Shown here: one piece after another, positions 16,447-26,898 of the stretch | Position numbering within the stretch: position 1 is the stretch's first letter | How the letters are laid out: each line of letters begins with the position of its first letter | From: Treponema pedis | Lineage (GTDB): Bacteria > Spirochaetota > Spirochaetia > Treponematales > Treponemataceae | Assembly (NCBI RefSeq): GCF_017161325.1 | Contig: NZ_CP045670.1 | Coordinates: 2,825,391-2,889,390, forward strand | DNA length: 64,000 nucleotides | Reading direction: 5' to 3' | Position numbers and translations under genes: made by a program | The notes under the pieces: model-generated | The model's database searches: none | Told to the model about the DNA's origin: nothing | What the model saw: only the letters and a program-made list of their open reading frames with translations

Positions 16447-17763
16447 CTATATCATAGTTGTAGGCTGGCCGGTTGCATCAAGAGCGTCCCGCCAAAGCGA
16501 GCCTTCAGGGTTTACATAATTTCTTTTCGATACGATTTGCTCTATCGGCAAATGAACGAACTTATTGTTTACCAAGCCTATCAGCATACGGGTTTTTCCG
16601 GCCATTGCCGCATGCACGGCGTTATTTCCCAGCCTCTCACAATAAATTGAATCAATCGGTGCCGTAACTGCGGAACGGATTTGATAACTCGGGTCTATGT
16701 ATTTTATATTTATGTGCATTTTAATTTTTTCAAAATATTCGGCAATTTCTTTTTTTAAAAAGGCTCCTATATCGGCAAGTTTTTTATTTCCCGAAGCGTC
16801 GGTTTCATCTTCAACTTGCATTAAATTTTGTCCCGCACCTTCGGCGGCTACAATTAAAGCATAACCTGTTTCGTTAAGCCGATTTTCAAGGTGTTTTAAA
16901 AAGCCGTTTTCACCGTGAAGCGCAAACGGAACTTCCGGAATAAGCACAAAATGAGCTTCATGGCTTGCAATTGCGGTATGAGTTGCTATAAAACCCGATT
17001 CTCGCCCCATAAGTTTTACAAGACCTATACCGTTAATTTGCGAACTTGCTTCCATATTTGCAGCCGAAACCGATTCAGTCGCCTTTGCAATTGCGGTATC
17101 GAATCCGAAAGATTTTTGAATAAATGAAAGGTCGTTATCGATTGTTTTGGGAATACCGATAACCGAAATTTTTAACTTGCGCCGCTCTATTTCACGCGAA
17201 ATTTCCAAAGCACCTTTTTGCGTACCGTCGCCGCCTATTAAAAATACCATATTTATATTCATTTGCTCTATTCCGTCTACAATTTCGGTAACCCGATTAC
17301 CGCCTCCGCGGGAAGTACCTAAAAAAGAGCCTCCGGTTTTATGAATCCCGTTTACAACTTCCGGCGTCAGAGGAATGGGAGAAAACCCGTATTCGGAAAT
17401 AAAACCTTTGTAGCCGAATTTTATTCCGCTTATTCTTTTAACTCCGTATCTGGTACGTAAACAACGGACTATTGCGCGGATTACATCGTTTATTCCGGGA
17501 CATATTCCGCCGCAGCTTGCTATTGCCGCATGCACATAATTGGGACTGAAATATATTTTTTGCCGCGGACCGGCTTTTTCGATTATATCGGCATTGGTAA
17601 GAGGCTCTCCCGTTTCGCCTAGACTTGCGTCTATTTTATAACGGATAAATTCCGTATCTTCAACATAATTGGCAATGGAATCTCCGTGAATTTTCGATAA
17701 GGCGATGGGAGATTGAATTTTACATTCTCCTAAAGATGAAATTAAAAAATTCGGTTTTTGCAT
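16447..17763 (-). CDS. 6-phosphofructokinase, long plant/trypanosome-like type
   Basis: A 438-residue enzyme of glycolysis phosphorylating fructose 6-phosphate. Motifs: [10 protein letters not shown] (84-93), GGDGT (177-181) and PKTIDND (205-211). In this superfamily Gly in GGDG(T/S) favours ATP whereas GGDD favours pyrophosphate. The Lys in PKTIDND occurs both in PPi enzymes and in the long ATP-dependent plant/trypanosome group. I therefore favour ATP dependence, without certainty. SD AAGGAG lies just upstream. Confidence 0.88.
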   Translation of the reverse strand: MQKPNFLISSLGECKIQSPIALSKIHGDSIANYVEDTEFIRYKIDASLGETGEPLTNADIIEKAGPRQKIYFSPNYVHAAIASCGGICPGINDVIRAIVRCLRTRYGVKRISGIKFGYKGFISEYGFSPIPLTPEVVNGIHKTGGSFLGTSRGGGNRVTEIVDGIEQMNINMVFLIGGDGTQKGALEISREIERRKLKISVIGIPKTIDNDLSFIQKSFGFDTAIAKATESVSAANMEASSQINGIGLVKLMGRESGFIATHTAIASHEAHFVLIPEVPFALHGENGFLKHLENRLNETGYALIVAAEGAGQNLMQVEDETDASGNKKLADIGAFLKKEIAEYFEKIKMHINIKYIDPSYQIRSAVTAPIDSIYCERLGNNAVHAAMAGKTRMLIGLVNNKFVHLPIEQIVSKRNYVNPEGSLWRDALDATGQPTTMI

Positions 17764-17781
17764 AAGGTCTCCTTCCCGCGT

Positions 17782-17810
17782 ATTTTATTGCAATTGCATT
17801 TTCTTGTCAA
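17782..17810 (-). promoter_or_regulatory. Promoter of the phosphofructokinase-cbiB unit
   Basis: On the minus strand TTGACA (17805-17810), 17 bp and TAAAAT (17782-17787). Confidence 0.75.
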
Positions 17811-17913
17811 TAGAAAGTTTTTTTATCTTTAATTTTTCAAAAAAACACCGTTTTGCCCGCTTCCGGAAATTCATCTATTGAAAAATACTCTAGAAAATAT
17901 TAAAATGGAGGGT

Positions 17914-19134
17914 ATGAAAGACATAACCAAAACAATATCTGCGCTCAAAAAAGAGCTGAATGAAGTTAATTTGGAGCTTGCCGATTCTTATAAGGTTTTA
18001 GGGAATAAACTTATGCTTGACGCGGCGGACCCCGCCTCGGAAAAAAGTACTCCTTCAAAAAATGAGCTTATAAGTTGGCAAAGACTGCGAGATGAACGCT
18101 CTTTTTGTACCAACAGCATTTTGGAAATAAAAAATAACTCCGCACGGTTTGCCGAAATTGAAAAATTTAAAGCCCAAATTAAAAACGGTAAAAATTCTTC
18201 AATAAAAAAAATTGCCGAAATCAAGGGAGCCTTTTTAACAAAACTTTATAAGGACTTTTTCCCTAACTGCCCCGCTCTTTTTTCAAGCGTAACAGATAAA
18301 ACACACCCCGTTGAAGCGGTAATAGATGAAGCAAATACCGCAATCGCATCTTTGGAGCAGCAAAAAGCGAAAGCAAACTTTTTTTCGCGCTTGGGTCTTT
18401 CAGGTAAAATTACGGCACAAAAATCGAAAATAAAAAATGCCGAAAAAAGTATAACCTCAATTCTTGAAAAAAATATAACGGATATTCAATCTTCTGAAGA
18501 GATTAAAGCCGTTATACAATCGGAAAATACCGATAAAAATTTAAAAACCGAATATGAAGAACTTACCTCTCTTTACAATTCTTTGTCCGATTCCGACAAC
18601 AGGATTAAAATGCTTGAAGAGGAAGGAGAATTTATAAATTCCAAACTTGCGGAATTGGACGCTAAAAAAAATCCTTCAAAGCGTATAAATACTATAACAA
18701 ACCGCATTAAAGAGCTTGATTCCGTCATAGATTCCGTCCTGCAAAGAACGGCTCTTAATTACACAAACGCATTTTACACCGAAGAAGGTTCTTTTATTTC
18801 AGACGTAAAAGAAGAAAATTTGGGAGTATATCACGAATATCTAAAACGGATAAGCGTAAACAGAAAACGGGCGGCACAAATAAAATATAACATAGAATAT
18901 TGTGAAACTCTTCAGGATATTAAAACCGAAGAAACAAGAATTGAAAATCTTAACCGCATTATAAAAAATTCGGAAGCGGCAATTGAAGAAGCAAACAGAA
19001 AAATTACGGACTCTAAAACCGCAATTTTAAATGCCGAAAATAAAATTACCGATTTAACGGCGGCGGCAAATGAGCTTTTTAAAAAGTTTTCAAATAAAGA
19101 TGCAGCCGAAAATTGCGATGAGGAGACCTGCTGA
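17914..19134 (+). CDS. Coiled-coil protein coupled to parE, function unknown
   Basis: About 406 residues, highly charged (Lys/Glu/Asn/Ile) and predicted mostly helical with long coiled coils, for example about 30-100 and about 190-400. No signal peptide, no membrane helix and no recognised catalytic motif. GGAGGGT immediately before ATG 17914 decides this start over a TTG further upstream. Its stop codon overlaps the parE start (TGATG at 19132-19136), so translation is coupled. Association with chromosome topology or segregation is inference from this coupling alone. Confidence 0.75.
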   Translation: MKDITKTISALKKELNEVNLELADSYKVLGNKLMLDAADPASEKSTPSKNELISWQRLRDERSFCTNSILEIKNNSARFAEIEKFKAQIKNGKNSSIKKIAEIKGAFLTKLYKDFFPNCPALFSSVTDKTHPVEAVIDEANTAIASLEQQKAKANFFSRLGLSGKITAQKSKIKNAEKSITSILEKNITDIQSSEEIKAVIQSENTDKNLKTEYEELTSLYNSLSDSDNRIKMLEEEGEFINSKLAELDAKKNPSKRINTITNRIKELDSVIDSVLQRTALNYTNAFYTEEGSFISDVKEENLGVYHEYLKRISVNRKRAAQIKYNIEYCETLQDIKTEETRIENLNRIIKNSEAAIEEANRKITDSKTAILNAENKITDLTAAANELFKKFSNKDAAENCDEETC

Positions 19135-20963
19135 TGGCGGAAAAAAAAGCGGCTAAAAAAACGGTTTACGATGAATCAAAAATAAAAACCCTCAGCTCGC
19201 TGGAGCATATACGCTTACGCACGGGAATGTACATAGGACGCTTGGGCGACGGTTCAAACCCGGACGACGGAATTTATATTTTAGTAAAAGAAGTTATAGA
19301 TAACTCCATAGACGAATTTATAATGGGAAACGGCTCCCGCATAGATATTCAATTGGAAAAAGATAAGGTAATAGTACGCGATTACGGGCGGGGAATCCCT
19401 TTGGGAAAACTCGTAGAATGTGTTTCGGTTATTAACACCGGAGCAAAATACAATGATGAGGTATTTCAATTTTCGGTAGGTTTAAACGGAGTCGGAACAA
19501 AGGCGGTAAATGCTCTTTCGGAGCACTTCAGGGTAGTTGCAGTCCGTGACGGAAAATATGCGGAAGCCGTTTTTAAACGGGGAAAACTTGCAAGCGAAAA
19601 AAAAGGTAATGCAAAGGCGGGAGTTAAAAACGGAACTCTTGTAGAATTTATTCCGGATACGGAAATTTTCGGAAAATACAAATTCAACACGGATTTTATC
19701 GAAAAACGTATATGGAACTACGCTTATTTAAACGCAGGCCTTGTTTTAAGTTTTAACGGAAAAACCTTTAAGTCGGAAAACGGTCTTTTGGATTTATTGG
19801 AAGCAAATGTCGGCACGGATACTCTCTACGATGTCTGCCGCTATAAAGAAAAGCAATTGGAATTTGCTTTTTCGCATACGAACAATTACGGCGAAACATA
19901 TTATTCTTTTGTAAACGGGCAGTACACCTCCGACGGAGGAACCCACCTTTCCGCTTTTAAAGAAGGTTTACTTAAAGGTATAAACGAATATTTTAGAAAA
20001 AATTATAAAAGCGAAGACGTCCGTGAAGGAACCTGTGCCGCAGTTTCGGTAAAAATTCAAGCACCGGTTTTTGAAAGTCAAACAAAAAATAAGCTCGGCA
20101 ATACCGAGGTACGCAGCTGGATTGTAAACGATACAAAATCCGCCGTTGTCGAATGGCTTCAAAAAAATGCCGATGCGGCTTCGAAACTTGAAAGTAAAAT
20201 TATTGCAAATGAAAAACTCCGCACGGAATTAAACACGGTAAAAAAAGAAGCAAAGGCGGCGGCAAAAAAAATCGCTATAAAAATTCCTAAATTAAAAGAC
20301 TGCAAGTTTCATTTGGGTGACGGTAAATTCGGTGAAGACACAATGATTTTCGTTACGGAAGGAGATTCCGCAACGGGTGCTATGGTTTCAAGCCGCGATG
20401 TATTAACACAGGCAATTTTTTCGCTCCGCGGAAAACCTGAAAATATGTACGGAAAAAAACGGGCTCTTATTTATAAAAATGCGGAGCTTTACAATATGAT
20501 GATGGCCTTGGGTATAGAAAACGATATAGAGGGTTTACGATATTCTAAAATAGTAATTGCCACCGATGCCGATAACGACGGTTTCCATATACGTAATTTG
20601 CTTTTGACCTTCTTTTTAAGCTATTTTGAAGAGCTTGTAACTTCAGGCAGGGTTTATATTTTGGAAACGCCCCTTTTCAGAGTGCGTACAAAAAAGGAAA
20701 CTTGTTATTGTTATTCCGAAAAAGAGAGAGACGATTCCGTTACCCGCTTAGGCTCTTCTTCCGAAATTACAAGATTTAAAGGTTTGGGAGAAATAAGTCC
20801 TAACGAATTCGGGCAGTTTATCGGAAAGGATATAAAACTTTTACCCGTAACGGTACAAACATTAAAAAAAGTACCGAATATTCTGGAATTTTATATGGGC
20901 AAAAACACCCCGGAGCGCAGGAAATTTATAATGAAAAATTTACTTGCCGAAATAGACGCTTAA
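19134..20963 (+). CDS. parE: DNA topoisomerase IV subunit B (ParE)
   Basis: A 609-residue type IIA topoisomerase ATPase subunit. The GHKL ATP site is present (EVIDNSIDEF, RDYGRGIP, GLNGVGTKAVNALS), then the transducer with QTKNKLGN, the TOPRIM motif TEGDSATGAM and the acidic pair DADNDG. It lacks the SAGG wording found in the gyrB gene later in the window, consistent with ParE. With ParC it decatenates daughter chromosomes. parC is not adjacent. It is translationally coupled to the upstream coiled-coil gene and ends at a terminator. Confidence 0.9.
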   Translation: MAEKKAAKKTVYDESKIKTLSSLEHIRLRTGMYIGRLGDGSNPDDGIYILVKEVIDNSIDEFIMGNGSRIDIQLEKDKVIVRDYGRGIPLGKLVECVSVINTGAKYNDEVFQFSVGLNGVGTKAVNALSEHFRVVAVRDGKYAEAVFKRGKLASEKKGNAKAGVKNGTLVEFIPDTEIFGKYKFNTDFIEKRIWNYAYLNAGLVLSFNGKTFKSENGLLDLLEANVGTDTLYDVCRYKEKQLEFAFSHTNNYGETYYSFVNGQYTSDGGTHLSAFKEGLLKGINEYFRKNYKSEDVREGTCAAVSVKIQAPVFESQTKNKLGNTEVRSWIVNDTKSAVVEWLQKNADAASKLESKIIANEKLRTELNTVKKEAKAAAKKIAIKIPKLKDCKFHLGDGKFGEDTMIFVTEGDSATGAMVSSRDVLTQAIFSLRGKPENMYGKKRALIYKNAELYNMMMALGIENDIEGLRYSKIVIATDADNDGFHIRNLLLTFFLSYFEELVTSGRVYILETPLFRVRTKKETCYCYSEKERDDSVTRLGSSSEITRFKGLGEISPNEFGQFIGKDIKLLPVTVQTLKKVPNILEFYMGKNTPERRKFIMKNLLAEIDA

Positions 20964-20984
20964 AAAAAGACCGATAAAAAACAT

Positions 20985-21028
20985 TGCGGTTTACGGGAAC
21001 CTTATGTAAACCGCATTTTAATTTTAAT
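20985..21028 (+). terminator. Terminator after parE
   Basis: Stem TGCGGTTTAC (20985-20994) / GTAAACCGCA (21006-21015) followed by TTTTAATTTTAAT. Confidence 0.75.
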
Positions 21029-21065
21029 CCGTTGTAAAAGGTAAAGAATCTTAAAAGCATAACTT

Positions 21066-22091
21066 TTATTTTTTAGATTTTTTTCCGCGTGTGCTTTTTA
21101 ACCCGGCAGCTCTTTTAGACGATTTTTGCACGCTCCATTGTTCAAGCGATTTTTCATAGTCTTTATTTAAATCTCTAATAAAAACATATCCTGAGTTTTC
21201 CACTTTTACCGCGTTTTCTGCCGAACCGTCCGGCTTCCACACACCAGCTTTTTCGGCATCTTTTGCAGCTTCTTCCGTTTGAGCTTTTTTCCATTCGGTT
21301 TCTTTATGATTTATACATAAAAATGCATCTTGAATTTTTCCTGTTTTAGATGTTTTCAACAAAAATACATTCGTTTTTTGCACGGTAAATCTTTTTATCC
21401 TGCACCAAAAATCTCTTATACCGCTAAAAGCCTCATCTGCCTTACATTCACCGTCGGAAGTTATTTCATCAACGGCCGCTTCTGGAATCGAGGGTAAGTG
21501 TCTGTGCAAAACTATAACCTCTCCCTTAGACACCTCCGCTGCGGGAAACGCATAGTTTTTATCTTTTTCGGCGGCACTGTAAAGGTATATACCGAATAAA
21601 TTCCCGCCTTCCGTTACGGTAAATTTAATATAAGAATTTTTTGCCTTTGTGCCCGGTCTTATTTCCGAAAACTTAAGTTGCGCAGGTTTTGCATTGGCGC
21701 CTTCAAACGGTAAAGAAAAATCCAAAATACTGTTTTCTCCGCAAGCTGCCGAACCGATAACGGTAAACTTTTCCCCTATTTCAAATTCCGAAAGAGGAGA
21801 AACTTGAAAAACGGAAACGTCTTCGGGAGCTTCCATTTTTTCAAAACTGCAAGCTACTTCTTCGGAAGTGTTTTCCTTAACGGCTCTTACCGTTAATGAT
21901 GTAACCTTTCCGCCAAAGGTAAGTAAAATTTCGTTATTTCCGGATTGTATAAAATCTTTAAGTACCGCTGTTTTCCCTTCGTCCGAAAAAACCGAAATAA
22001 AACCGGGCTGTTCAACGGAACCTTTGCAGCCGGCCGCAGCTGCAATAAGCAGCATAAATGCCGCAGCATGGATAAATTTCTTATAAGCCAT
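21066..22091 (-). CDS. Lipoprotein of unknown function
   Basis: A 341-residue protein with signal sequence and lipobox ending AAAAGC (Cys about 22), so probably lipid-anchored. The body looks beta-rich (about 30-150: ...NEILLTFGGKVTSLTVRAV, AQLKFSEIRPGTKAKNSYIKFTVTEGG), reminiscent of Ig-like or lamin-tail-like folds. I cannot assign a family. The C-terminus is very basic (KSTRGKKSKK), unusual for an exported protein. SD AGGAGG precedes the ATG. It stands alone between two terminators. Confidence 0.75.
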   Translation of the reverse strand: MAYKKFIHAAAFMLLIAAAAGCKGSVEQPGFISVFSDEGKTAVLKDFIQSGNNEILLTFGGKVTSLTVRAVKENTSEEVACSFEKMEAPEDVSVFQVSPLSEFEIGEKFTVIGSAACGENSILDFSLPFEGANAKPAQLKFSEIRPGTKAKNSYIKFTVTEGGNLFGIYLYSAAEKDKNYAFPAAEVSKGEVIVLHRHLPSIPEAAVDEITSDGECKADEAFSGIRDFWCRIKRFTVQKTNVFLLKTSKTGKIQDAFLCINHKETEWKKAQTEEAAKDAEKAGVWKPDGSAENAVKVENSGYVFIRDLNKDYEKSLEQWSVQKSSKRAAGLKSTRGKKSKK

Positions 22092-22144
22092 ATAGACCTC
22101 CTATATTACTTATAAGAAATTTTCAGTAATTTGTAGAAAATTTA

Positions 22145-22176
22145 AAAAAAAGAGGCTTAAAGCCTCTTTTTTTTTA
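22145..22176. terminator. Bidirectional-looking terminator
   Basis: Stem AGAGGCT (22151-22157) / AGCCTCT (22161-22167) flanked by A and T runs on both sides. It lies directly after the immunophilin stop on the minus strand. Confidence 0.85.
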
Positions 22177-22178
22177 AT

Positions 22179-23249
22179 TTATTTTACTTCAAGCAGTTCA
22201 AGCTCAAATACAAGATAAGCATTGGGAGGTATAACACCGCCTGCTCCCGCAGAACCGTAAGCCAAAGCGGGAGGAATAATAATAATACGTTTTTCGCCCG
22301 TTTTCATCTTTACGGCTTGGCTGTCAAACCCGGAAATTACCTGCTGAGCTCCCGCAACAAATTCCAAGGGTTTATGCATATCGGAATCGTCAAACACCTT
22401 TCCGTTTTCCAAAAGAGAGCCCTTATACTTCATTTTAAGCTTTTTACCTTTCTCAGCTTTAGCTCCCTTTCCTTCTTTAACTATAAAAAAGAAAACTCCG
22501 TCATCGTCTTTTTTTGCAGGCGGATACTTGGAGCTTATTAAACTTTTAATTTTCTTTTCAGCATCTTCAATGCGCTTTGCTTCTTTTTCTTTAGCCGGCA
22601 AAAGATAAGAGTAAAAAGCTTTTTGGTCGGTTTTAAAAGATTTGGCATCTTCTCCCACCCTAATTATAGTAACGGTTTTAATTTTATCGCCTTGGGCAAT
22701 TGCATTAACAACGGATTGACCTTCAACTACCTTACCGAAAATCGTATACTGTCCGTCAAGCCACGGAGTTTCCACATGTGTTATAAAAAACTGCGAGCCG
22801 TTAGTACTCGGACCTGCATTTGCCATAGATAAAACGCCGGGGCCGTCATGTTTTAAACCGTCCACTATTTCATCGGGAAATTCATATCCCGGTCCTCCGG
22901 TTCCCGTACCTTCGGGGCAGCCGCCCTGAATCATAAAATCGGCAATTACCCGGTGAAAGGTCAAACCGTTATAAAAGGGTTTTCCCTTTGCAGCGTCAAG
23001 AGTTCCCTCCGCCAAACCGACAAAATTGCAAACGGTAAGCGGCGTTTCTTTGTAATAAAGTTTTACGACAATAACGCCCTTATCGGTGTCGATGGAGGCA
23101 TATAAACCGTCCTCTTTAAGAGCTTCAATTTTTCCACTCATTTTTCCATCTCCTCGTTCTGGATTATTTGTTATCATAATAGCAGCCGCAGTTGCCGCAG
23201 CTATAACCATAAAAATTACCGCAATGATAATTACCAACATTTTTTTCAT
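22179..23249 (-). CDS. Dual immunophilin: cyclophilin-FKBP fusion peptidyl-prolyl isomerase
   Basis: About 356 residues: a membrane anchor (about 5-28), a cyclophilin domain (about 45-200, with [27 protein letters not shown] and [14 protein letters not shown]), a helical linker rich in Lys/Glu, and an FKBP domain (about 265-356, with [31 protein letters not shown] and [22 protein letters not shown]). Both active sites look intact. Such fusions are known from treponemes. It probably folds periplasmic or outer-membrane proteins. Two in-frame ATGs lie close together; the second (23249) has the proper 7-base spacing from GGAG. Confidence 0.93.
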   Translation of the reverse strand: MKKMLVIIIAVIFMVIAAATAAAIMITNNPERGDGKMSGKIEALKEDGLYASIDTDKGVIVVKLYYKETPLTVCNFVGLAEGTLDAAKGKPFYNGLTFHRVIADFMIQGGCPEGTGTGGPGYEFPDEIVDGLKHDGPGVLSMANAGPSTNGSQFFITHVETPWLDGQYTIFGKVVEGQSVVNAIAQGDKIKTVTIIRVGEDAKSFKTDQKAFYSYLLPAKEKEAKRIEDAEKKIKSLISSKYPPAKKDDDGVFFFIVKEGKGAKAEKGKKLKMKYKGSLLENGKVFDDSDMHKPLEFVAGAQQVISGFDSQAVKMKTGEKRIIIIPPALAYGSAGAGGVIPPNAYLVFELELLEVK

Positions 23250-23259
23250 TCTCATTCTC

Positions 23260-24120
23260 CTAACTCCCGGTTTTGTTATATTCCTTTATAAACCACTTAT
23301 AAAGAGCTTCAGCCCGCGACGAAAAAGAATTTTTAAGTTTTTTTTCGAGGCCGGGTAATTTTGTAAAATCGGCAGCCGTGCAGCAATACACCGCAAGATA
23401 ACCGCCCAAATCGTGTACGGCAAGAACAACTCTTAAATTTTTCGGAGCAATAACTTTAAAGATGGAATATTTAAGCGTTTCATTATTAAGGCAAACCATA
23501 CCGCAAGAATGTCCGTCCGTGAAGTATTCGTATTCATAAATATAATTTCCGAAAGTTAAATCTTCTTGGCGGGCTAAAATTTTTAAACCGTCGGCACTGC
23601 CTTCAAGCACATCGGAAATCTTTTCATAATTTATTTTCTCACCGCTTTTAACTTCTTTTACCGTAAAAGATTTTGAATAAAGGGTTCTCATCTTGCCTCT
23701 GGAATGGGAATAATACTGTATTCCCTCAAGGCCCGAAATACTTCTTAAAATTTTGGAAATATCGAAAGATTTATCGTTTGCTTTTTTATAAAGATAAAGA
23801 CCTTCCATCAGAAAGACCGGTTTTAAATTCGATTTTAAAAAAGATGCGGTTATTTTTTCCATTAAACCGGAAGAAGGGCTCAATTCCGGCGTCATATCCG
23901 CCGTTTTATATTTATAGGAAAAAACGGAGCCTTTTTCAAAAAGCTCTTTTGCGGTATTTTTATCCAAAACCGGCAAAAGAGCTTTTTCAATATCAATATC
24001 TTGACTCTCCGCTGCGGCTGACCTTTTAGAAGCGGCGGTTTTGCCGTCTGCGGAATTATCTTCCGCAAAGGCAAAACTCGAAAAAATAAAAAAGAATAGA
24101 AACAATACTTTAAATTTCAT
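23260..24120 (-). CDS. Secreted protein of unknown function
   Basis: About 286 residues from ATG 24118-24120 (SD AAGGAT) with signal peptide [19 protein letters not shown]. The mature part has a charged spacer and then a mixed alpha/beta domain (about 50-286) including [20 protein letters not shown] and [17 protein letters not shown], which looks like a treponeme-type conserved secreted family; I cannot name a function. The gene lies between jag and the immunophilin on the same strand with short gaps, so it may be co-transcribed with the yidC cluster and act in envelope protein folding. Confidence 0.7.
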   Translation of the reverse strand: MKFKVLFLFFFIFSSFAFAEDNSADGKTAASKRSAAAESQDIDIEKALLPVLDKNTAKELFEKGSVFSYKYKTADMTPELSPSSGLMEKITASFLKSNLKPVFLMEGLYLYKKANDKSFDISKILRSISGLEGIQYYSHSRGKMRTLYSKSFTVKEVKSGEKINYEKISDVLEGSADGLKILARQEDLTFGNYIYEYEYFTDGHSCGMVCLNNETLKYSIFKVIAPKNLRVVLAVHDLGGYLAVYCCTAADFTKLPGLEKKLKNSFSSRAEALYKWFIKEYNKTGS

Positions 24121-24142
24121 AAATATCCTTGCGGGTTTAAAA

Positions 24143-24847
24143 TTAAAATCCTTTATAAAGCACCCGCACCTGTTTATATAAACCGTTTCCCTCGCTTTTA
24201 GTTTCAATATCGTGAATGGCGTTTAAAGTTGTATGAATAATACGTCTTTCATAAGGATTAAGAGGCTCCAATAATTGGGAACGCTTCGACATGCGCACCC
24301 TGTCGGCAGTATCGTAAGCCATACGAACGAGAAGCTCTTCCCGCCGTACTCTGTAACTTTCGCAGTCAACCGAAATTCTTGCATGAGAACAGCCTATCGT
24401 AGAAGCATAAACATTGGCTAAAAGCTGAATGGAATCCAAACTTTTCCCTTTTTTACCGATTAACACCGCGGCATCTTTAGATTCTATCCTATAGGCAAAA
24501 TGTTTTTTATCAGCCGAAAGGGTTACGGTTTTACAATCATATCCCATTTTTTGTACAACAGTTTCGATAAAAATACGTGTTTTTTCGGCGCCTGCACTAA
24601 TATCTTCAGGTGCAGCCTGCATTGACTCCGACTCGGATTCGGACAGCCTTTCATTCCCGCCTGCAACAACATCTTTTCGTAAAGCTTCATCTACATGTAC
24701 GCGGATTTTTGCATGTCCTTTTTTAAACAGGGAATTCTTTTGAATTTCCAAGATTTCAACATCAAACTGATCCTTTTCAAGACCTAATTCGGCTACGGCA
24801 AGCTCTATAGCTTCTCTTTCGGTCTTAGCTTCAAATTCATAAGTCAT
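24143..24847 (-). CDS. jag: Jag/KhpB RNA-binding protein
   Basis: About 234 residues: N-terminal Jag_N domain (1-50, TYEFEAKTEREAIELAVAELG...), a KH domain (about 120-165 with the GKKGKSLDSIQLL loop) and a C-terminal R3H domain (SERRI-like NPYERRIIHTTLNAI). ATG at 24845-24847 fits the family start. It binds RNA and in other bacteria influences cell elongation and division. It is conserved next to yidC, as here. Confidence 0.92.
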   Translation of the reverse strand: MTYEFEAKTEREAIELAVAELGLEKDQFDVEILEIQKNSLFKKGHAKIRVHVDEALRKDVVAGGNERLSESESESMQAAPEDISAGAEKTRIFIETVVQKMGYDCKTVTLSADKKHFAYRIESKDAAVLIGKKGKSLDSIQLLANVYASTIGCSHARISVDCESYRVRREELLVRMAYDTADRVRMSKRSQLLEPLNPYERRIIHTTLNAIHDIETKSEGNGLYKQVRVLYKGF

Positions 24848-24872
24848 AAAACACATCCTAAATTATAAAATT

Positions 24873-26615
24873 TTATTTTGCCTGCATCGATTTATTGATA
24901 ATAATCTGCTGCAATAACATCAAAATATTGGAGAAAATCCAAAACAACAACAAGCCCGACGGCGCATTATAAAGAATAAAGAATAAAAACAGAGGCATAA
25001 AATAAAGCATTATCTTCATTGAAGGGTTTTGCTGAGTTTGCCCCGGAGTTTGCGTCAATTTACCGTATAAAAGCTGGGAAACCAAATAAATTACGGGTAA
25101 GAGCCTTAAATCGGTCCAGCCCAAAAACGGAAGAGCAAACCCGAATTTTAAAATACTGTCGCCTAAGGATAAATCGGGAATCCAGCCCGGAATAAAACTC
25201 GCACCTCTAAATTCAAAATAGTTATTAAATAATCTGTACATGGCAAACCAAAACGGGATTTGGATAAGCATTGGCAAACAGCCCGAAAGCGGATTATGTC
25301 CCGCTTCTTTATAAAGTTTTGCCATTTCCGCATTCATTCTTTGGGGATTATTTTTATACTTATTTTGAATTTCGGCAATTTGAGGCTGCATTTCCTGCAT
25401 TTTTTTCGTCGCTTCGGAACTTTTTTTCGTAAGCGGAAAAAATACTATCTTCAATAAAATTGTAAGAAGAATAACCGCAACACCCCAGTTCGGAATAAAT
25501 TTATACAATAATTCCATCGCTTTTTTTAAGAGCCATTCAAGAGGATATAAAAAGCCGCCTGAAGAAGCAACTTCATCAATTCGTAAATTGTTAAACCCGT
25601 AATTATTCGTTAAAGCCGAATTATATGTATTAAGCAATTTTTCGGAGCAGGGGCCTATATAAACTCGATATAAATCGTTGGCGGCGTTTCCCGCAACGGG
25701 TTGACGCGAAATAAATATTTGTGAGTTTTGAACGGCATTATTTTCCGCCTTAAACCCGGAGAATGTCATTTTTTTAATCGGATTGTCGGGAATTACGATA
25801 AAAGTAAAATACTTTCCCGAAACGGCAGTCCACGAAGCCAAATCGGTAATTGTCTTTTGTTTTCCGGCCGAAATTCCCCTTTCCTCATATTTTTTACCGT
25901 TTGCAAAATAAGAAAAATAACGGTATTCATTTTTATCCTGACTCTGATTCCATTCAGGCCCTATTTGAGGCGCAGTTCTTAAAGTATAAGCCTCATCGCC
26001 GAAAGAAAGCCCCTTCATTCCGTCTTTTCCGTCAATAGTTATCTCGAGAGAAAACATATAGTCTCCGGGAATAAAAGTATAGCGTTTTGCCAAAGTAAAA
26101 ACGGAAGAACTGCCGTCAGCTTTATTTTCCACCGTTATATCGCGGAAAAATCCGATTTGCTTTTTTCCGTCCGGAAGCGTTTCCTGTTTTACATGAAACA
26201 GGAAATTAATCGGAGCGCTTTCAGCTCCTCCGAAAGCCAAAGATAAGGCACGCTCCGAACCTCTTGTATTTTCAATCATTTCCACGCGCTCTTCGCTGCC
26301 TGCGGAAGCGTGTTCTTTTAATTTGTAAGATACAATATCCCCGCCCTTATTTGTAAAAACGGCGCGGATTAAATCGGTTTCTACGGTATATGTTTCTTCA
26401 CGTAAAGACTCATCGGCATTTTCCGATGCGGTTACGGCGGAAATTTCATTACTTTCAGACTGAACAAAGGTATTTTTCGGAACCTCGGTATTTTCGGTAA
26501 CGGCGGGCTTAGACTGCATAGTATTTTCTACGGGAAAATACTTTTGCTGAATATACATCCAAACGCCGAAAACAATCATAGATAAAACAATTGCCAAAAC
26601 GGTATTCTTTTTCAA
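24873..26615 (-). CDS. yidC: Membrane protein insertase YidC
   Basis: A 580-residue protein of the Gram-negative YidC type: N-terminal helix (about 5-22), a large periplasmic beta domain (about 60-340), then the insertase core of five helices (about 365-570) with NWGVAVILLTILLKIVFFPLTKKS, the cytoplasmic coiled hairpin QPQIAEIQNKYKNNPQRMNAEM and PLSGCLPMLIQIPFWFAMY. It inserts and folds inner-membrane proteins, alone or with SecYEG. It lies in the rpmH-rnpA-yidD-yidC-jag cluster. Confidence 0.96.
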   Translation of the reverse strand: MKKNTVLAIVLSMIVFGVWMYIQQKYFPVENTMQSKPAVTENTEVPKNTFVQSESNEISAVTASENADESLREETYTVETDLIRAVFTNKGGDIVSYKLKEHASAGSEERVEMIENTRGSERALSLAFGGAESAPINFLFHVKQETLPDGKKQIGFFRDITVENKADGSSSVFTLAKRYTFIPGDYMFSLEITIDGKDGMKGLSFGDEAYTLRTAPQIGPEWNQSQDKNEYRYFSYFANGKKYEERGISAGKQKTITDLASWTAVSGKYFTFIVIPDNPIKKMTFSGFKAENNAVQNSQIFISRQPVAGNAANDLYRVYIGPCSEKLLNTYNSALTNNYGFNNLRIDEVASSGGFLYPLEWLLKKAMELLYKFIPNWGVAVILLTILLKIVFFPLTKKSSEATKKMQEMQPQIAEIQNKYKNNPQRMNAEMAKLYKEAGHNPLSGCLPMLIQIPFWFAMYRLFNNYFEFRGASFIPGWIPDLSLGDSILKFGFALPFLGWTDLRLLPVIYLVSQLLYGKLTQTPGQTQQNPSMKIMLYFMPLFLFFILYNAPSGLLLFWIFSNILMLLQQIIINKSMQAK

Positions 26616-26667
26616 TTAAAACTCCTTAATTTTTCCATAGTGCGGAACAACTTTTCAAAAATCCGAT

Positions 26668-26898
26668 TTACGGGACAGGGTCGTAACCGCCTTTGTGAAA
26701 GGGGTTACATCGTAAAATTCGGGATATTGCCATCGCAAACCCTTTAAACGGACCGTATTTTTTTATGCTTTCAAGAGCATACTCCGAGCAGGTGGGATAA
26801 TATCTGCAACAAGAAGGAAAATGAGGAGAAACGGCTTTCCTATAAAAGATAATACAAGCACATAAAAACCTTTGCAAAAGTTTTTTCATAAGCCTCAC
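26668..26898 (-). CDS. yidD: YidD membrane protein insertion efficiency factor
   Basis: A 76-residue protein with the full YidD signature: [16 protein letters not shown] [45 protein letters not shown]. Amphipathic N-terminal helix at the inner membrane. The start overlaps rnpA by 4 bp; a second ATG three codons in (26889) is also possible. Confidence 0.95.
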   Translation of the reverse strand: MRLMKKLLQRFLCACIIFYRKAVSPHFPSCCRYYPTCSEYALESIKKYGPFKGFAMAISRILRCNPFHKGGYDPVP

